Notes: generated from the sequence alone by a model not told the origin. Positions 50,051 to 62,509 are shown, counted from the stretch's first letter. The stretch is DNA of 64,000 bases from Aquipseudomonas alcaligenes MRY13-0052 (GCA_000474255.1 BATO01000004.1:1-64000); one strand, 5' to 3'. Made by a program: numbers and translations.

Positions 50051-51118
50051 ATGCGTCCCGCCCGTGCCCTGATCGACCTCGAAGCGCTGCGCCACAACTA
50101 CCGTCTCGCCCGCGAAACCACCGGTGCCAAGGCACTGGCCGTGGTCAAGGCGGATGCCTACGGGCATGGCGCGGTGCGGTGCGCCCAGGCGTTGCAGGCG
50201 GAAGCCGACGGTTTCGCCGTGGCCTGCATAGAGGAAGCACTGGAGCTGCGCGATGCCGGCATCGTCGGCCCCATCCTGCTGCTGGAGGGTTTCTTCGAAG
50301 CCGATGAGCTGTCGCTGATCGAGCGCTACGACCTCTGGTGCGTGGTGCATTCCACCTGGCAACTCGAGGCCATCGAGCGCGCCAGCCTAAGCCGCCCCCT
50401 GACGGTGTGGCTGAAGATGGACTCGGGCATGCACCGCGTGGGCCTGCACCCGGCGGAATACCGCGACGGTTACCAGCGCCTGATGGCCAGCGGCAAGGTC
50501 GGCAAGATCGTGCTCATGAGCCACTTCGCCCGTGCCGACGAACTGGACAGCGACAGCGCCGCCGAACAGGTGGCGGTCTTCGAGCAGGCCCGCGCCGGCC
50601 TTGCCGCCGAGATCAGCCTGCGCAACTCGCCCGCCGTGCTCGGCTGGCCGCAGGTGCCGAGTGACTGGGTGCGCCCCGGCATCATGCTCTACGGCGCAAC
50701 GCCCTTCGAGCAGGCCCATGAGCTGGCCTCGCGCCTGAAGCCGGTGATGACCCTGGAGTCCAAGGTCATCAGCGTGCGCGAACTGCCCGCCGGCCAGCCG
50801 GTCGGCTACGGCGCGCGCTTCATCACCGAGCGCCCGACCCGCGTCGGCGTGGTCGCCATGGGTTATGCCGACGGCTATCCCCGGCATGCACCCACCGGCA
50901 CCCCGGTGGCCATCGACGGGCAGATGTCGCGGCTGATCGGCCGGGTGTCCATGGACATGCTCACCGTCGACCTCACCGACCTGCCCCAGGCCGGGCTCGG
51001 CAGCCGGGTCGAGTTCTGGGGTGGTCAGGTCCTGGCCAGCGATGTCGCCATCCAGGCCGGAACCATTCCCTACCAGATCTTCTGCAACCTGCGCCGGGTG
51101 CCGTTGATCTACCGCTGA
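50051..51118 (+). CDS. dadX: catabolic alanine racemase DadX
   Basis: A 355-residue PLP enzyme interconverting L- and D-alanine. The PLP-binding [10 protein letters not shown] contains Lys33, the [10 protein letters not shown] segment follows the conserved LKMD, and [12 protein letters not shown] is the region of the second catalytic Tyr. The placement after dadA supports the catabolic DadX role over the biosynthetic Alr. It has no strong ribosome site other than AGAAGAAG just upstream. Confidence 0.94.
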   Translation: MRPARALIDLEALRHNYRLARETTGAKALAVVKADAYGHGAVRCAQALQAEADGFAVACIEEALELRDAGIVGPILLLEGFFEADELSLIERYDLWCVVHSTWQLEAIERASLSRPLTVWLKMDSGMHRVGLHPAEYRDGYQRLMASGKVGKIVLMSHFARADELDSDSAAEQVAVFEQARAGLAAEISLRNSPAVLGWPQVPSDWVRPGIMLYGATPFEQAHELASRLKPVMTLESKVISVRELPAGQPVGYGARFITERPTRVGVVAMGYADGYPRHAPTGTPVAIDGQMSRLIGRVSMDMLTVDLTDLPQAGLGSRVEFWGGQVLASDVAIQAGTIPYQIFCNLRRVPLIYR

Positions 51119-51121
51119 AGC

Positions 51122-51136
51122 GGCTCTGAAAGAGCC
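51122..51136 (+). repeat. hairpin after dadX
   Basis: GGCTCT/AGAGCC with a 3-base loop, 4 bases past the stop. There is no T-run, so it is at best a weak terminator. Confidence 0.4.
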
Positions 51137-51156
51137 ATCTACGCAGCTGATGATGG

Positions 51157-51170
51157 TTCAAATAATTGAT
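51157..51170 (+). promoter_or_regulatory. TTCAA-ATAA-TTGAT dyad upstream of pauR
   Basis: A short inverted repeat in the 189-base gap before pauR, 138 bases before the start codon. The TCAA/TTGA core is shared with the dyad upstream of kauB. A candidate autoregulatory or common operator. Confidence 0.3.
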
Positions 51171-51279
51171 TTTCCTCGGGGTTTTCCGGGGTGGTGAAAG
51201 TTTGCGCAGGATTTACGGCCGAAGTGTTGTAAATACTGAACGCTGGCCGCATCATACGGCCACCGTGACCACCCCCCTC

Positions 51280-51287
51280 AACAAGAA
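51280..51287 (+). promoter_or_regulatory. A-rich AAnAAnAA motif overlapping the pauR translation-initiation region
   Basis: AACAAGAA, a perfect AAnAAnAA match just upstream of the AAGGAGGA ribosome site at 51292. A candidate Hfq/Crc site; the effect on pauR is inferred. Confidence 0.4.
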
Positions 51288-51307
51288 TCCCAAGGAGGAT
51301 CCCACCA

Positions 51308-51856
51308 TTGGACGTCGGTGTTCGACTGCAATCCATCCGCAAGCTCAAAGGCCTCTCCCAGCGTGAACTCGCCAAACGTGCAGGCGTAACAAACAGCACG
51401 ATTTCCATGATCGAAAAGAACAGCGTCAGCCCCTCCATCAGTTCGCTGAAGAAGGTGCTCGGGGGCATCCCCATGTCGCTGGTGGAATTCTTTTCCCTCG
51501 ATCTGGAACAGGACAACCAGACCCAGGTGGTCTACCGGGCTTCCGAACTTACCGATATCTGCAGTGGTGCGATCACCATGAAGCTGGTGGGCAAGGCCCA
51601 TCCGAGCCGCGCGATCGCCTTCCTCGACGAAACCTACCCGCCGGGCACCAACACCGGTGACGAGATGTACGCCCATGAGGGCGAAGAGGCCGGGATGCTG
51701 GTGGAGGGCCGTCTCGAGCTCACCGTCGGCAACGAGCTGTTCATCCTCGAACCGGGCGACAGCTACTACTTCGAAAGCAGCAAGCCGCACCGTTTCAGCA
51801 ATCCCTTCGACGTTCCGGCCCGCCTGATCAGCGCGACCACGCCGGCCAACTTCTAG
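51308..51856 (+). CDS. pauR: PauR, polyamine-responsive XRE-cupin repressor
   Basis: A 182-residue regulator with an N-terminal helix-turn-helix of the XRE type (VRLQSIRKLKGLSQRELAKRAGVTNSTISMIEKNSVSPSISSLKKVL) and a C-terminal cupin domain (TYPPGTNTGDEMYAHEGEEAGMLVEGRLELTVGNE and DSYYFESSKPHRF). This architecture and size match PauR of P. aeruginosa, which represses polyamine catabolic genes and is relieved by polyamines. A TTG start at 51308 is preferred because AAGGAGGA is 8 bases upstream; no in-frame ATG gives a comparable start. Located two genes before cytochrome c5 as in P. aeruginosa by recall. Confidence 0.88.
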   Translation: MDVGVRLQSIRKLKGLSQRELAKRAGVTNSTISMIEKNSVSPSISSLKKVLGGIPMSLVEFFSLDLEQDNQTQVVYRASELTDICSGAITMKLVGKAHPSRAIAFLDETYPPGTNTGDEMYAHEGEEAGMLVEGRLELTVGNELFILEPGDSYYFESSKPHRFSNPFDVPARLISATTPANF

Positions 51857-52027
51857 TCCGTTCCAGCCTCCGGCGCGTGGCTTCGTGAGCCACTGCGCGG
51901 TCTTCACCCGAGCCGGTCATCGGACCGGCGCCGGCATGCTAGGTTTGCGCACGCATCGCCGCAAAGGCGGCGTGCTCATCCACTCAAGGCCGTGCCCAGC
52001 GCAACGGCGCATGACAAGGAAGGTCCC

Positions 52028-52558
52028 GTGGCTGCCTCGAACAAATGGTTGATGTCCTCGCTCGCCTATTACCTGGACTTCTTCACCGCTCCGCTATTCA
52101 TCCTCATCGCCCTGTTCGTCGGCCCGATCCTGCCCTGGCAACTGCTGGCCGGCCTGCTGCTCTGGTCGCTCATCGAGTACGGGGTGCATCGCTTCCTGTT
52201 CCACTCGCTGTATCGCCGTGAACACTGGACCCACCATCTCGACGTGCTGGCGTTCATCGGCATCTCCAGCTGGAAGACCAGTGCGGTCTATGCGCTGCTG
52301 CTGCCGTTGTGTGCCTACCTGGGTCTGGCTTCGCTGTTCGCCGGGCTGGTTGCCGGCTACTTTCTCTATATCTCGCTGCACTACGTGATGCACCGCCCCG
52401 GGCATTGGTTCTACCGTTTCATCCCTGGGCTGGTGTTCAACCATGACCTGCACCACCAGAAGGGCGTGGAGAAGAACTTCGGGGTTTCCTCGCCGCTCTG
52501 GGACCACGTCTTCGGCACCTATGTGCGTGCGGTCGAGAGGGCGAAGGTATCGGGCTGA
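52028..52558 (+). CDS. fatty acid hydroxylase superfamily membrane protein
   Basis: A 176-residue integral membrane protein with about four hydrophobic helices. Clusters of His that would bind a di-iron centre are HRFLFH, HWTHH, HYVMHR and HDLHHQK, the pattern of fatty-acid hydroxylase/carotene hydroxylase/sterol desaturase relatives. The start is taken as GTG 52028 with AAGGAAGG just upstream; a GTG at 51992 would add 12 residues. Its oxidation substrate is unknown. It has its own position between pauR and the cytochrome gene, with a 171-base upstream gap. Confidence 0.8.
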   Translation: MAASNKWLMSSLAYYLDFFTAPLFILIALFVGPILPWQLLAGLLLWSLIEYGVHRFLFHSLYRREHWTHHLDVLAFIGISSWKTSAVYALLLPLCAYLGLASLFAGLVAGYFLYISLHYVMHRPGHWFYRFIPGLVFNHDLHHQKGVEKNFGVSSPLWDHVFGTYVRAVERAKVSG

Positions 52559-52634
52559 TCAGCCTCTGGTCGCAAGGCGCTCATGCTTTAGTCGTGCGAC
52601 AAGTAGGGTTGTTTCAGCATGGCGGGCTAACCGT

Positions 52635-52640
52635 TATACT
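52635..52640 (+). promoter_or_regulatory. -10 element of the cytochrome c5 gene
   Basis: TATACT with a weak TTTCAG at a 17-base spacing. A start near 52647 would give a leader of about 52 bases. Confidence 0.45.
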
Positions 52641-52698
52641 GGCGCCCGCCCGCGAAACCGTGGCCGCGGGCGTCACTAGCCAGGATGAGGGTGTAAGG

Positions 52699-53121
52699 GT
52701 GAACCTGATAAATAAGATGCTGGCAGCGCATGTTGCCGTATTGGCCCTTTGGGCTGTTAGCGCCCAGGCCGCGACCGATGACGCCATCGCCGAGCGTATC
52801 AAGCCGGTAGGCGAAGTCTGTGTCCAGGGCCAGGAGTGCAAGGGTGTGGAAGCTGTAGCAGCCTCCGCAGGCGGCGGCGCCAAGACGCCGGACGACATCA
52901 TCGCCAAGCACTGTGGCGCCTGCCACACCGCCGGCGTTCTCGGCGCTCCGAAGATCGGCGACACCGCCGCCTGGAAAGAGCGTGCCGACCACCAGGGCGG
53001 CCTCGACGGCATCCTGGCCAAGGCCATCACCGGTATCAACGCAATGCCGCCTAAAGGCACCTGCGCCGACTGCACCGATGATGAGCTGAAAGGCGCCATC
53101 AAGAAGATGTCCGGCCTGTAA
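52699..53121 (+). CDS. cycB: cytochrome c5
   Basis: A small periplasmic mono-haem cytochrome of 140 residues. The signal peptide is about residues 1-25 (VNLINKMLAAHVAVLALWAVSAQA). The haem-binding motif is CGACH in HCGACHTAGVLGAPKIGD, and the Met ligand is in INAMPPKGTCADCTDDEL, with the extra Cys pair CADC typical of c5. GTG 52699 with GAGGG upstream is preferred; ATG 52717 would shorten the leader peptide. It may donate electrons to a terminal oxidase. A strong terminator follows. Confidence 0.9.
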   Translation: MNLINKMLAAHVAVLALWAVSAQAATDDAIAERIKPVGEVCVQGQECKGVEAVAASAGGGAKTPDDIIAKHCGACHTAGVLGAPKIGDTAAWKERADHQGGLDGILAKAITGINAMPPKGTCADCTDDELKGAIKKMSGL

Positions 53122-53140
53122 CAGGGACCCGGCATCAACG

Positions 53141-53166
53141 AAAAAGCCGCCCTCGGGCGGCTTTTT
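53141..53166. terminator. bidirectional terminator between cycB and xpt
   Basis: An 11-bp stem (AAAAAGCCGCC and complement) around a 4-base loop, with T-runs both ways. It separates convergent cycB (stop 53121) and xpt (stop 53208). Confidence 0.92.
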
Positions 53167-53207
53167 CGTGTCTGGCTGCTGCGGCTTATTGTCGCAGCGC
53201 CGGGCAC

Positions 53208-55920
<2,713 letters not shown>

Positions 55921-56043
55921 GCGGGTCGATTTTTCGCGGGGGAATGGCCGCGCATTCTAACAGGCCGGCCCCGATCTGCCGATGCGCGCCGAACAGTGTG
56001 ACGTAGCGCCCTTTGGTGAAGCTTGGCGCTTGGCTATTTCGAA

Positions 56044-56081
56044 CCATCAAGTACGATTGTTCCGACACACACTGTTGATGG
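56044..56081 (+). repeat. long-spaced dyad upstream of the GGDEF/EAL gene
   Basis: CCATCAA at 56044-56050 and its complement TTGATGG at 56075-56081, 24 bases apart, in the 281-base rep/GGDEF-EAL gap. Possible operator or leader stem; weak signal alone. No other gene is seen in that gap. Confidence 0.3.
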
Positions 56082-56201
56082 CTGTTCACATTTGGCGCAA
56101 AGTTCGCCAAGTCGCCTCAAGAGCACACCTAAAAGAACGACGTCGATCACGACGCGAATTGGGCCAATTGCCCACTGTTTTTGTGACCCCGGGGAGGTCA
56201 T

Positions 56202-57878
56202 TTGTCCGCGCTTGCCGAGCCCATGCGCATGCTCCTGCTGGCGGAATCGCCTGGCTGGGCGGAATCCTTACGCGAGCTGCTCAGCTCGCTGGGCAGCCTT
56301 TCACCCCTGATCACCGCCCCCTCCTGGGAGGCCGCCAGCAGCCTGTTCGACGACAGCGAGGGCGGCTTGCTGCTCTGCACCCCGCAATTGCTGCCGGCCC
56401 CCGGCCGTTGCCACCTGCCCACCATCCTGCTGCTGGAACAGGAGCCCGATGAAGCGCCGGCCGGCGTCTGCGATTGGCTGGTGCGTGACCAGCTGGGCCC
56501 CGACGTGCTGCGCCGCAGCCTGCGCTACATGCGCGAGCGCAGCGCCCTGCAGAACACCCTGCAAAGCCTCGCCGAGCAGGACCCGCTCACCGGCATCGCC
56601 AACCGCCAGGGCTTCCAGACCCTGCTGGCGGGGCGCCTGGCCGAATTCGCCGGGCGCGGCCTGGCCCTCGGCCACCTGGACCTGGACAATTTCCGCCACG
56701 CCAACGACGCCCTCGGCTACCAGGCCGGCGACCGCCTGATCCTCCAGGTGGTGGCGCGGCTCAAGGGCGAACTGGCTGCCGGCGACCAGCTGGCCCGCCT
56801 GGGCAGCGACGAGTTCGCCCTGCTGTTGGATACCCGCCGCGACCCGTCCCGTGCCGAGAAGGTCGCCGAACGCATCGCCGAAGCCCTCGGCGAGCCTTAC
56901 TGGGTCGACGGCGAGAGCCTGCTCATCGGCTGCAGCCTGGGCATCGCCCATGCCCGCTCCGACGAAGGTGCCGACCCGCTGATGTGGCACGCGCACATCG
57001 CCATGCAGCAGGCCAAGGCCGTGCAGGGCTGCACCTTCCATGTGTTCGACGAACGTATCAACCGCAGCGCGCGCAGCCTGGCCGACCTGGAAAGCGAGTT
57101 GCGCCGTGCCCTGCGCCGCGACGAGCTGGAGCTGCACTACCAGCCGCGCCTGTGCCTGGAGACCGGCCGCATCGTCGGCCTCGAGGCTCTGGTGCGCTGG
57201 CGCCATGCCGAGCGTGGCCTGCTGTCGCCCAATGAATTCGTGCCCCTGGCCGAGGAAAGCGGGCTGATCGTTCCCCTCGGCTACTGGGTCATCTCCCGAG
57301 CCCTGCGCGACATGCAATGGCTGCGCGGGCGCGGCCTGCCGGCCCTGCACATGGCGGTGAACCTGTCGTTCCGCCAGTTCCAGGACAGCCAGCTGCTGCC
57401 GACCCTGAACCGCCTCATCAGCGAGCGCGGGGTCGACGCCCAGTGGCTGGAGTTCGAGCTGACCGAGACGGCGGTGATGCGCCGCAGCGAACAGGTGCAG
57501 CAGACCATGCAGGCCCTGGGCAAGGTCGGCGTGCGCTTCTCCCTGGACGATTTCGGCACCGGCTTCTCGTCCTTCGTCCACCTCAACAGCCTGCCCATCA
57601 CCCTGCTGAAGATCGACAAGAGCTTCGTCGGCGGCATGCAGGATCGCCCCGAGAACCGCCAGTTGGTACGCGCGATGATCAACCTCGCGCACAACCTCAA
57701 CCTGGAGGTAGTGGCCGAAGGGGTGGAAACCGCCGAGCAACTGGCCCTGCTGCGCCAGTTCGGCTGTGACCAGGTGCAGGGCTACTGGATCAGCAAGCCG
57801 CTGCCCCTGGCCGACCTGGCGCGCTTCCTGGTATTCGGCGTGCGCCAACCGCTGTTCAGCAGCCAGCCCAACCTCTAG
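56202..57878 (+). CDS. proE: GGDEF-EAL protein, ProE-like c-di-GMP phosphodiesterase
   Basis: A 558-residue c-di-GMP enzyme. The N-terminal ~110 residues look like a degenerate receiver (MRMLLLAESPGWAESLRELLSSLGSLSPLITAP). The GGDEF domain (about 120-290) has the motif RLGSDEF, residues 201-205, with the first Gly-Gly changed to Gly-Ser, so cyclase activity is doubtful. The EAL domain (about 300-550) looks complete: EALVRW (328), MAVNLSFRQF, FELTETAVM, DDFGTGFSS (449), KIDKSFVG, EGVET and QGYWISKPL. This matches by recall P. aeruginosa PA5295 ProE, a strong phosphodiesterase. TTG start with GGGGAGG 4-5 bases upstream; an in-frame ATG at 56223 lacks such a site. Confidence 0.86.
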   Translation: MSALAEPMRMLLLAESPGWAESLRELLSSLGSLSPLITAPSWEAASSLFDDSEGGLLLCTPQLLPAPGRCHLPTILLLEQEPDEAPAGVCDWLVRDQLGPDVLRRSLRYMRERSALQNTLQSLAEQDPLTGIANRQGFQTLLAGRLAEFAGRGLALGHLDLDNFRHANDALGYQAGDRLILQVVARLKGELAAGDQLARLGSDEFALLLDTRRDPSRAEKVAERIAEALGEPYWVDGESLLIGCSLGIAHARSDEGADPLMWHAHIAMQQAKAVQGCTFHVFDERINRSARSLADLESELRRALRRDELELHYQPRLCLETGRIVGLEALVRWRHAERGLLSPNEFVPLAEESGLIVPLGYWVISRALRDMQWLRGRGLPALHMAVNLSFRQFQDSQLLPTLNRLISERGVDAQWLEFELTETAVMRRSEQVQQTMQALGKVGVRFSLDDFGTGFSSFVHLNSLPITLLKIDKSFVGGMQDRPENRQLVRAMINLAHNLNLEVVAEGVETAEQLALLRQFGCDQVQGYWISKPLPLADLARFLVFGVRQPLFSSQPNL

Positions 57879-57888
57879 CGCACCCCGC

Positions 57889-59277
57889 TCAGCCCGCCTT
57901 GCAGGCGTCGCCGAGCGGTGCCTGCGGGCGCAACATGCGCAAGGTCTTCCACTCGAACCCCAGGGTCAGCCCTACTGCGGCGAAGGCCAGGCCCGATGCC
58001 AGGCCCCACCACACGCCCTGGGCGCCCATTCCCAGGGGGAAGGCCAGCAGCCAGGCCGCGGGCGCGCCCACCAGCCAATAGCAGCCGAGGCCGACGAGGA
58101 AGGTGGTCTTGGCGTCCTTGAGGCCGCGGATGGCGCCCATGGCGATGGTCTGGATGCCGTCGAACAGCTCGAACAGTGCGGCGATAGCCAGCAGGCTCAC
58201 CGCCAGGGCGACCACATCCTGGTACTCGCCGGCAGTGCGGTCGAGGAACAGGCCCACCACCCATTCCGGCGCCAGCCAGAACAGCGCGGCGAAGCTGAGC
58301 ATGCAGCCGGCGCCCACGGCGATGCCCAGGCGCCCGGCGCGGCGTGCGTCTTCCAGGCGACCGGCGCCAAAGTGCTGGCCGATGCGGAAGGTCACCGCGT
58401 AGGAGATGCCCACCGGCACCATGAAGGCCACGTACACCGACATGATCGCGATCTGGTGCGCCGCCAGCGACAGGCTGCCCAGGGCGCCCATGCACAGCGC
58501 GGCGAAGGCGAAGAGGCCGGACTCCACCGCATAGGTGCCGCCGATGGGCAGGCCCAGGCGCAGCAGCTCGCGCAGGTCGTCCAGGCGCGGCTGGAACAGG
58601 CCCTGGCGCAGGGAATAGGCGGCGTAGGCCGGGTGGCGGGTGACGTGCCAGGCCAGCAGCAGCGCCATGACGTTCATCACCAGGGCGGTGACCAGGCCGA
58701 TGCCGGCCAGGCCCAGCGACGGCAGGCCGAACCAGCCATGGATCAGCATGTAGTTGAGGGCGAAGTTGGCCAGCGCGCCGCCGATGCTGATGGCCATCAC
58801 CGGGCCGGGCCGGCCGATGGCGCTGGTGAAGCCGCGCAGGGCCATGAAGCTCATGTAGCCGGGCAGGGCGAACACCAGGGTGGAGAGGAAGCGCATGCCG
58901 CCTTCGATGTTGTGTGCCTCCTGGCCGAACAGCGTCAGCAGCGGGCCGAGGTTCCACAACAGCAGCCCCGCGCCCAGGGCCAGGCCCCAGCCCAGCCACA
59001 GGCCGGCCTGGGTGAGGCGCGCGGCGCCGGCGATGTCCCCGGCGCCGTGGCGGATGGCGACCAGGTTGCCCACGGCGGCGATCACCCCGACGCAGAAGAT
59101 AGACACGAATGAATAGCTCGCCGCGCCCAGGCCGCCGGCCGCCAGCTCCGCCGGGCCGAGCAGGCCCATCATCACCGTGTCGGTGAACACCATCAGCACG
59201 TTGGCCAGCTGCGCCGCGATCAGCGGGCCGGCGAGGCGGAGGATGGCCAGGAGTTCGGAGCGGATCTGCTGTGGCAT
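57889..59277 (-). CDS. MATE family multidrug efflux transporter (NorM-like)
   Basis: A 462-residue inner-membrane antiporter with about 12 helices. MATE landmarks include the N-terminal LRLAGPLIAAQLANVLMVFTDTVMMGLLGPAELAAGGLGAASYSF and mid-protein LGLPIGGTYAVESGLFAFAALCMGALGSLSLAAHQIAIMSVYVAFMVPVGISYAVTFRIGQ. The conserved Asp in FTDTVM of helix 1 is present, as in NorM/PmpM Na+- or H+-coupled pumps. Convergent with the GGDEF/EAL gene; divergent from the LysR gene 124 bases away. Confidence 0.92.
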   Translation of the reverse strand: MPQQIRSELLAILRLAGPLIAAQLANVLMVFTDTVMMGLLGPAELAAGGLGAASYSFVSIFCVGVIAAVGNLVAIRHGAGDIAGAARLTQAGLWLGWGLALGAGLLLWNLGPLLTLFGQEAHNIEGGMRFLSTLVFALPGYMSFMALRGFTSAIGRPGPVMAISIGGALANFALNYMLIHGWFGLPSLGLAGIGLVTALVMNVMALLLAWHVTRHPAYAAYSLRQGLFQPRLDDLRELLRLGLPIGGTYAVESGLFAFAALCMGALGSLSLAAHQIAIMSVYVAFMVPVGISYAVTFRIGQHFGAGRLEDARRAGRLGIAVGAGCMLSFAALFWLAPEWVVGLFLDRTAGEYQDVVALAVSLLAIAALFELFDGIQTIAMGAIRGLKDAKTTFLVGLGCYWLVGAPAAWLLAFPLGMGAQGVWWGLASGLAFAAVGLTLGFEWKTLRMLRPQAPLGDACKAG

Positions 59278-59401
59278 GAGTCTGGATCACTTGTCATGGC
59301 GGGCCCGAAAACGCATCGGGCCAGAGACGGTGGATTCTCCAGCGCTTGAATCCGCGCCACAAAGGGAAAAAAATGATGCCTTCCATGACTCTGACTCATG
59401 A

Positions 59402-60334
59402 ATGGGCTCAACCATGACGCGTCGCCTGCCACCGCTTTACGCCCTGCGTGCCTTCGAAGCCGCGGCGCGCCATGCCTCCTTCACCCGTGCCGCCGAGGAG
59501 CTGGCCATCACGCAGAGCGCGGTGAGCCGGCATATCCGCACCCTGGAGGAGCATTTCGCCTGCCGCCTGTTCGAGCGCAAGGGGCGCAGCCTCCAGCTCA
59601 CTGAGCCGGCGCGGATGATCCTGCCCGGCCTGCGCGAGGGCTTCGATTCCCTGGAGCGTGCCTGCGCCACGCTGCGGGTGGACGACAGCATCCTCTGCCT
59701 CAAGGCGCCCTCGACCTTGACCATGCGCTGGTTGCTGGCGCGGCTGTCGCGCTTCCGCCTGCAGAACCCGGACGTGGAGGTGCAGCTGACCAGCGCCTGG
59801 ATGGATGTGGACAAGGTCGACTTCAACCACGAGCCCTTCGACTGCGCGGTGCTGCTGAGCAGCGGCGGCTTCAGCGATGAATGGGAGAGCGTCGAGCTGT
59901 TCGCCGAATGGCTGATCCCGGTCAGCGCGCCCTCGGCCGCCGCCGAGGGGCCTTGGGACCTGGCGCGCCTGCGTGGCGCCGAGCTGCTGCACCCCACGCC
60001 GGATCGCCGCGACTGGCGGCGCTGGTTGCACGCCATGGGCCTGGAGCAGGACGTGCCGCTCAAGGGCGGCCAGGTGTTCGACACCCTGGAGCTGGGCATA
60101 GTCGCGGCGACGCGGGGCTACGGCATCTCCATCGGCGACCTGGTGATGGTCGCCGAGGATGTGGAGGAAGGGCGCATCGGCCTGCCCTGGCCCAGCGCCG
60201 TACCCAGCGGCCAGAGTTACTACCTGGTGTGGCCGAAGGCACGCAGCGGCCAGGATCGCCTGCGTCGCCTGCGGGATTACCTGCTGGCCGAAGTAGCGGC
60301 GATGCGTTTGCCGCCGGTGAGCTTCAAGCGCTAG
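59402..60334 (+). CDS. LysR-family regulator (GcvA-like)
   Basis: A 310-residue regulator. The [58 protein letters not shown] is of the GcvA subgroup, whose partner domain is here [34 protein letters not shown] followed by the LysR substrate domain. The alternative start ATG 59414 would give [11 protein letters not shown], which is the more familiar GcvA-type beginning; neither has a good ribosome site. Divergent from the MATE gene, which it might control (inference). Confidence 0.88.
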   Translation: MGSTMTRRLPPLYALRAFEAAARHASFTRAAEELAITQSAVSRHIRTLEEHFACRLFERKGRSLQLTEPARMILPGLREGFDSLERACATLRVDDSILCLKAPSTLTMRWLLARLSRFRLQNPDVEVQLTSAWMDVDKVDFNHEPFDCAVLLSSGGFSDEWESVELFAEWLIPVSAPSAAAEGPWDLARLRGAELLHPTPDRRDWRRWLHAMGLEQDVPLKGGQVFDTLELGIVAATRGYGISIGDLVMVAEDVEEGRIGLPWPSAVPSGQSYYLVWPKARSGQDRLRRLRDYLLAEVAAMRLPPVSFKR

Positions 60335-60483
60335 AGCGGCGTGGTTTCCGCTTACAGATTTTTCCGGTGCTTTCGGCAGATGCGTCCTATACCTCAGTAA
60401 GGCGGTCAAGTATTCTCGCCGCCCGCCGAAGGAGCCCCAGAAGCTCCTCGTCAGCCCTGCCTGCAAAAAACTGGAGAAACCCC

Positions 60484-62460
60484 ATGAACCCGCCCAGGTC
60501 TCGTATCGCCTGGCAGCTCGCCGCCGCCCTCGCCCTGATCCTCGTGTTGCTGATCAGTGGCAGCACGCTCTTCGCCCTGCGCTCCCTGGACCAGGCCAAC
60601 CTGGCCACCCGCGAAGAGCACCTGGCCAGCGAGGCCCGCCTGCTCGCCGACCAGCTCAGCACCTTCCACGGCAGCCTGCGCGAAAGCACCCAGCGCCTCG
60701 CCAGCCTGTTCGAGCAGCGCTTCGCCAGCGGCCTCGCGCTGCACGCCGACGAGCGCGTGCCGGTCGCCGCACTGAGCCCGCCGGCCCTGTACCTCAACGG
60801 CCAGGTGCTGAACAACGATTTCACCCTGGTGGACGAGTTCCGCCACCTCACCGCCGGCGTGGCCACGGTGTTCGTCCGCGATGGCGCCGACTTCGTCCGC
60901 GTCACCACTTCGCTGAACAAGCAGGACGGCACCCGCGCCATCGGCACCGTGCTCGACCACGCCCACCCTGCCTACCAGCGCCTGCTGTCCGGGCAGAACT
61001 ACGTGGGCCGCGCCCTGCTCTTCGACCGCTACTACATGACCCAGTACACGCCGGTGCGCGACAGCGGCGGCCAGGTCATCGCGGTGCTCTTCGTCGGCTT
61101 CGACTACACCGATGCGCAGAATGCCCAGTTCGCCAACCTGCAGCGCTTCCGCATCGGCAAGACCGGCTCCCTGGCGCTGATGGACGAAACCGGCAAGTGG
61201 CTGGTGACCCCGGCCGGCGTGCGCCGCCCGGAAGCCATCGGCGACACCCTCGCCGCGCTGGCCCGCGAGCCCGGCCATGGCCGTTTCTGGAGCGACGGCG
61301 AAGAGGACTTCTTCAGCGTTGCCGTGTCCTTCGCCGATGGCCCCTGGCAGGTGGTGGCGAGCATGCCCAAGGCGGAGATCCACGAGGTGACTTGGAGCGT
61401 CGGCGGCCAGCTGGCCTTCGGCAGCCTGCTGGCCATGGTGCTGGCGGTAACCTCGGTGATCTGGCTGCTGCGCAAGCGCCTGCGTCCGCTGGGCGAACTG
61501 GTGGAGCAGGCCCGGGCGCTGGGCGCCGGCGACCTCAGCGTGCGCCTGGATGTATCCAGCAACGACGAGATCGGCGAGCTGGCGCGCAGCTTCAACCAGA
61601 TGGGCGAGGCGCTGTCGACCATGGTGGCGCACATCCGCAGCTCGGCGCAGCAGGTCGGCAGTCGCTCCCAGGTGCTGTCGGGTCTATCCAGCGGCGCCTA
61701 TGAAGGCATGGAGCAGCAGTCCGGTGAGATCAGCAGCATGGCCGGCGCGGTGGAGGAGTTCAGCGCCACCTCGCTGAACATCGCCGACAACATGCGTGCC
61801 ACCGAGCGCATGGCCAGCGACAACGCCCAGCAGACCCGCATCGGCCAGAGCTCCATGGGCGAGGCCTCTGCGGCGCTGGAGCAGATATCCACAGCCCTCA
61901 ACGGCACCGCCGAAGTGATCAACACCCTGGGCCAGCGCTCCCAGGAAATCGGCGGCATCGTCGGGGTCATCACCGCCATCGCCGACCAGACCAACCTCTT
62001 GGCACTCAACGCTGCCATCGAGGCGGCGCGTGCCGGCGAGCAGGGCCGGGGCTTCGCTGTGGTGGCCGATGAGGTGCGCAACCTGGCGGCCCGTACCCGC
62101 GAGGCGACCACCGAGATCTCCAGCATGATCGGCAGCATCCAGGATGAGACCGCCAGTGCCATCAGCACCATGGAGCACGGCAAGGCGTTGATGCAGGACG
62201 GCCTGGAGCGCAACGCCAAGGTCGCCGCCGCCCTGGCGCAGATCGCCCAGCAGAGCACCGCTGCTGGTGAGCAATTCGCCGCCATCACCACCGCCACCCA
62301 GGAGCAGAGCAGCACCGCGACCCTGCTCAGCAGCAACCTGCAGAGCATCGCCCTGGCCAACAGCGAGCAGCGCGAAGTGGTCGCCAACCTGGCGCAGACC
62401 GCCCAGGAGCTGGACCGCCTGGCCGAGGAACTGCGCCAGGAAGTGGGGCGCTTCCGCTGA
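60484..62460 (+). CDS. methyl-accepting chemotaxis protein with Cache_3/Cache_2-type sensor
   Basis: A 658-residue transducer. TM1 is about residues 9-31. A large periplasmic domain (about 35-305) has [47 protein letters not shown] and [26 protein letters not shown], the signature of a double Cache-type ligand domain. TM2 is about 307-330, a HAMP follows (331-383), and a cytoplasmic signalling domain has the hairpin tip near 494-535 ([41 protein letters not shown]). GGAGA is 7 bases from ATG 60484. No CheB/CheR tail pentapeptide is obvious at the C-terminus. The ligand is unknown. Upstream LysR gene ends 149 bases away. Confidence 0.92.
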   Translation: MNPPRSRIAWQLAAALALILVLLISGSTLFALRSLDQANLATREEHLASEARLLADQLSTFHGSLRESTQRLASLFEQRFASGLALHADERVPVAALSPPALYLNGQVLNNDFTLVDEFRHLTAGVATVFVRDGADFVRVTTSLNKQDGTRAIGTVLDHAHPAYQRLLSGQNYVGRALLFDRYYMTQYTPVRDSGGQVIAVLFVGFDYTDAQNAQFANLQRFRIGKTGSLALMDETGKWLVTPAGVRRPEAIGDTLAALAREPGHGRFWSDGEEDFFSVAVSFADGPWQVVASMPKAEIHEVTWSVGGQLAFGSLLAMVLAVTSVIWLLRKRLRPLGELVEQARALGAGDLSVRLDVSSNDEIGELARSFNQMGEALSTMVAHIRSSAQQVGSRSQVLSGLSSGAYEGMEQQSGEISSMAGAVEEFSATSLNIADNMRATERMASDNAQQTRIGQSSMGEASAALEQISTALNGTAEVINTLGQRSQEIGGIVGVITAIADQTNLLALNAAIEAARAGEQGRGFAVVADEVRNLAARTREATTEISSMIGSIQDETASAISTMEHGKALMQDGLERNAKVAAALAQIAQQSTAAGEQFAAITTATQEQSSTATLLSSNLQSIALANSEQREVVANLAQTAQELDRLAEELRQEVGRFR

Positions 62461-62483
62461 GTCCGGCCGTTCCGCCGCAATGA

Positions 62484-62509
62484 AAAAGGCGCCCCGATGG
62501 GCGCCTTTT
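62484..62509. terminator. bidirectional terminator after the chemoreceptor gene
   Basis: An 11-bp stem (AAAAGGCGCCC with its complement) around a 4-base loop. It lies between convergent genes with stops at 62460 and 62536. Confidence 0.92.
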
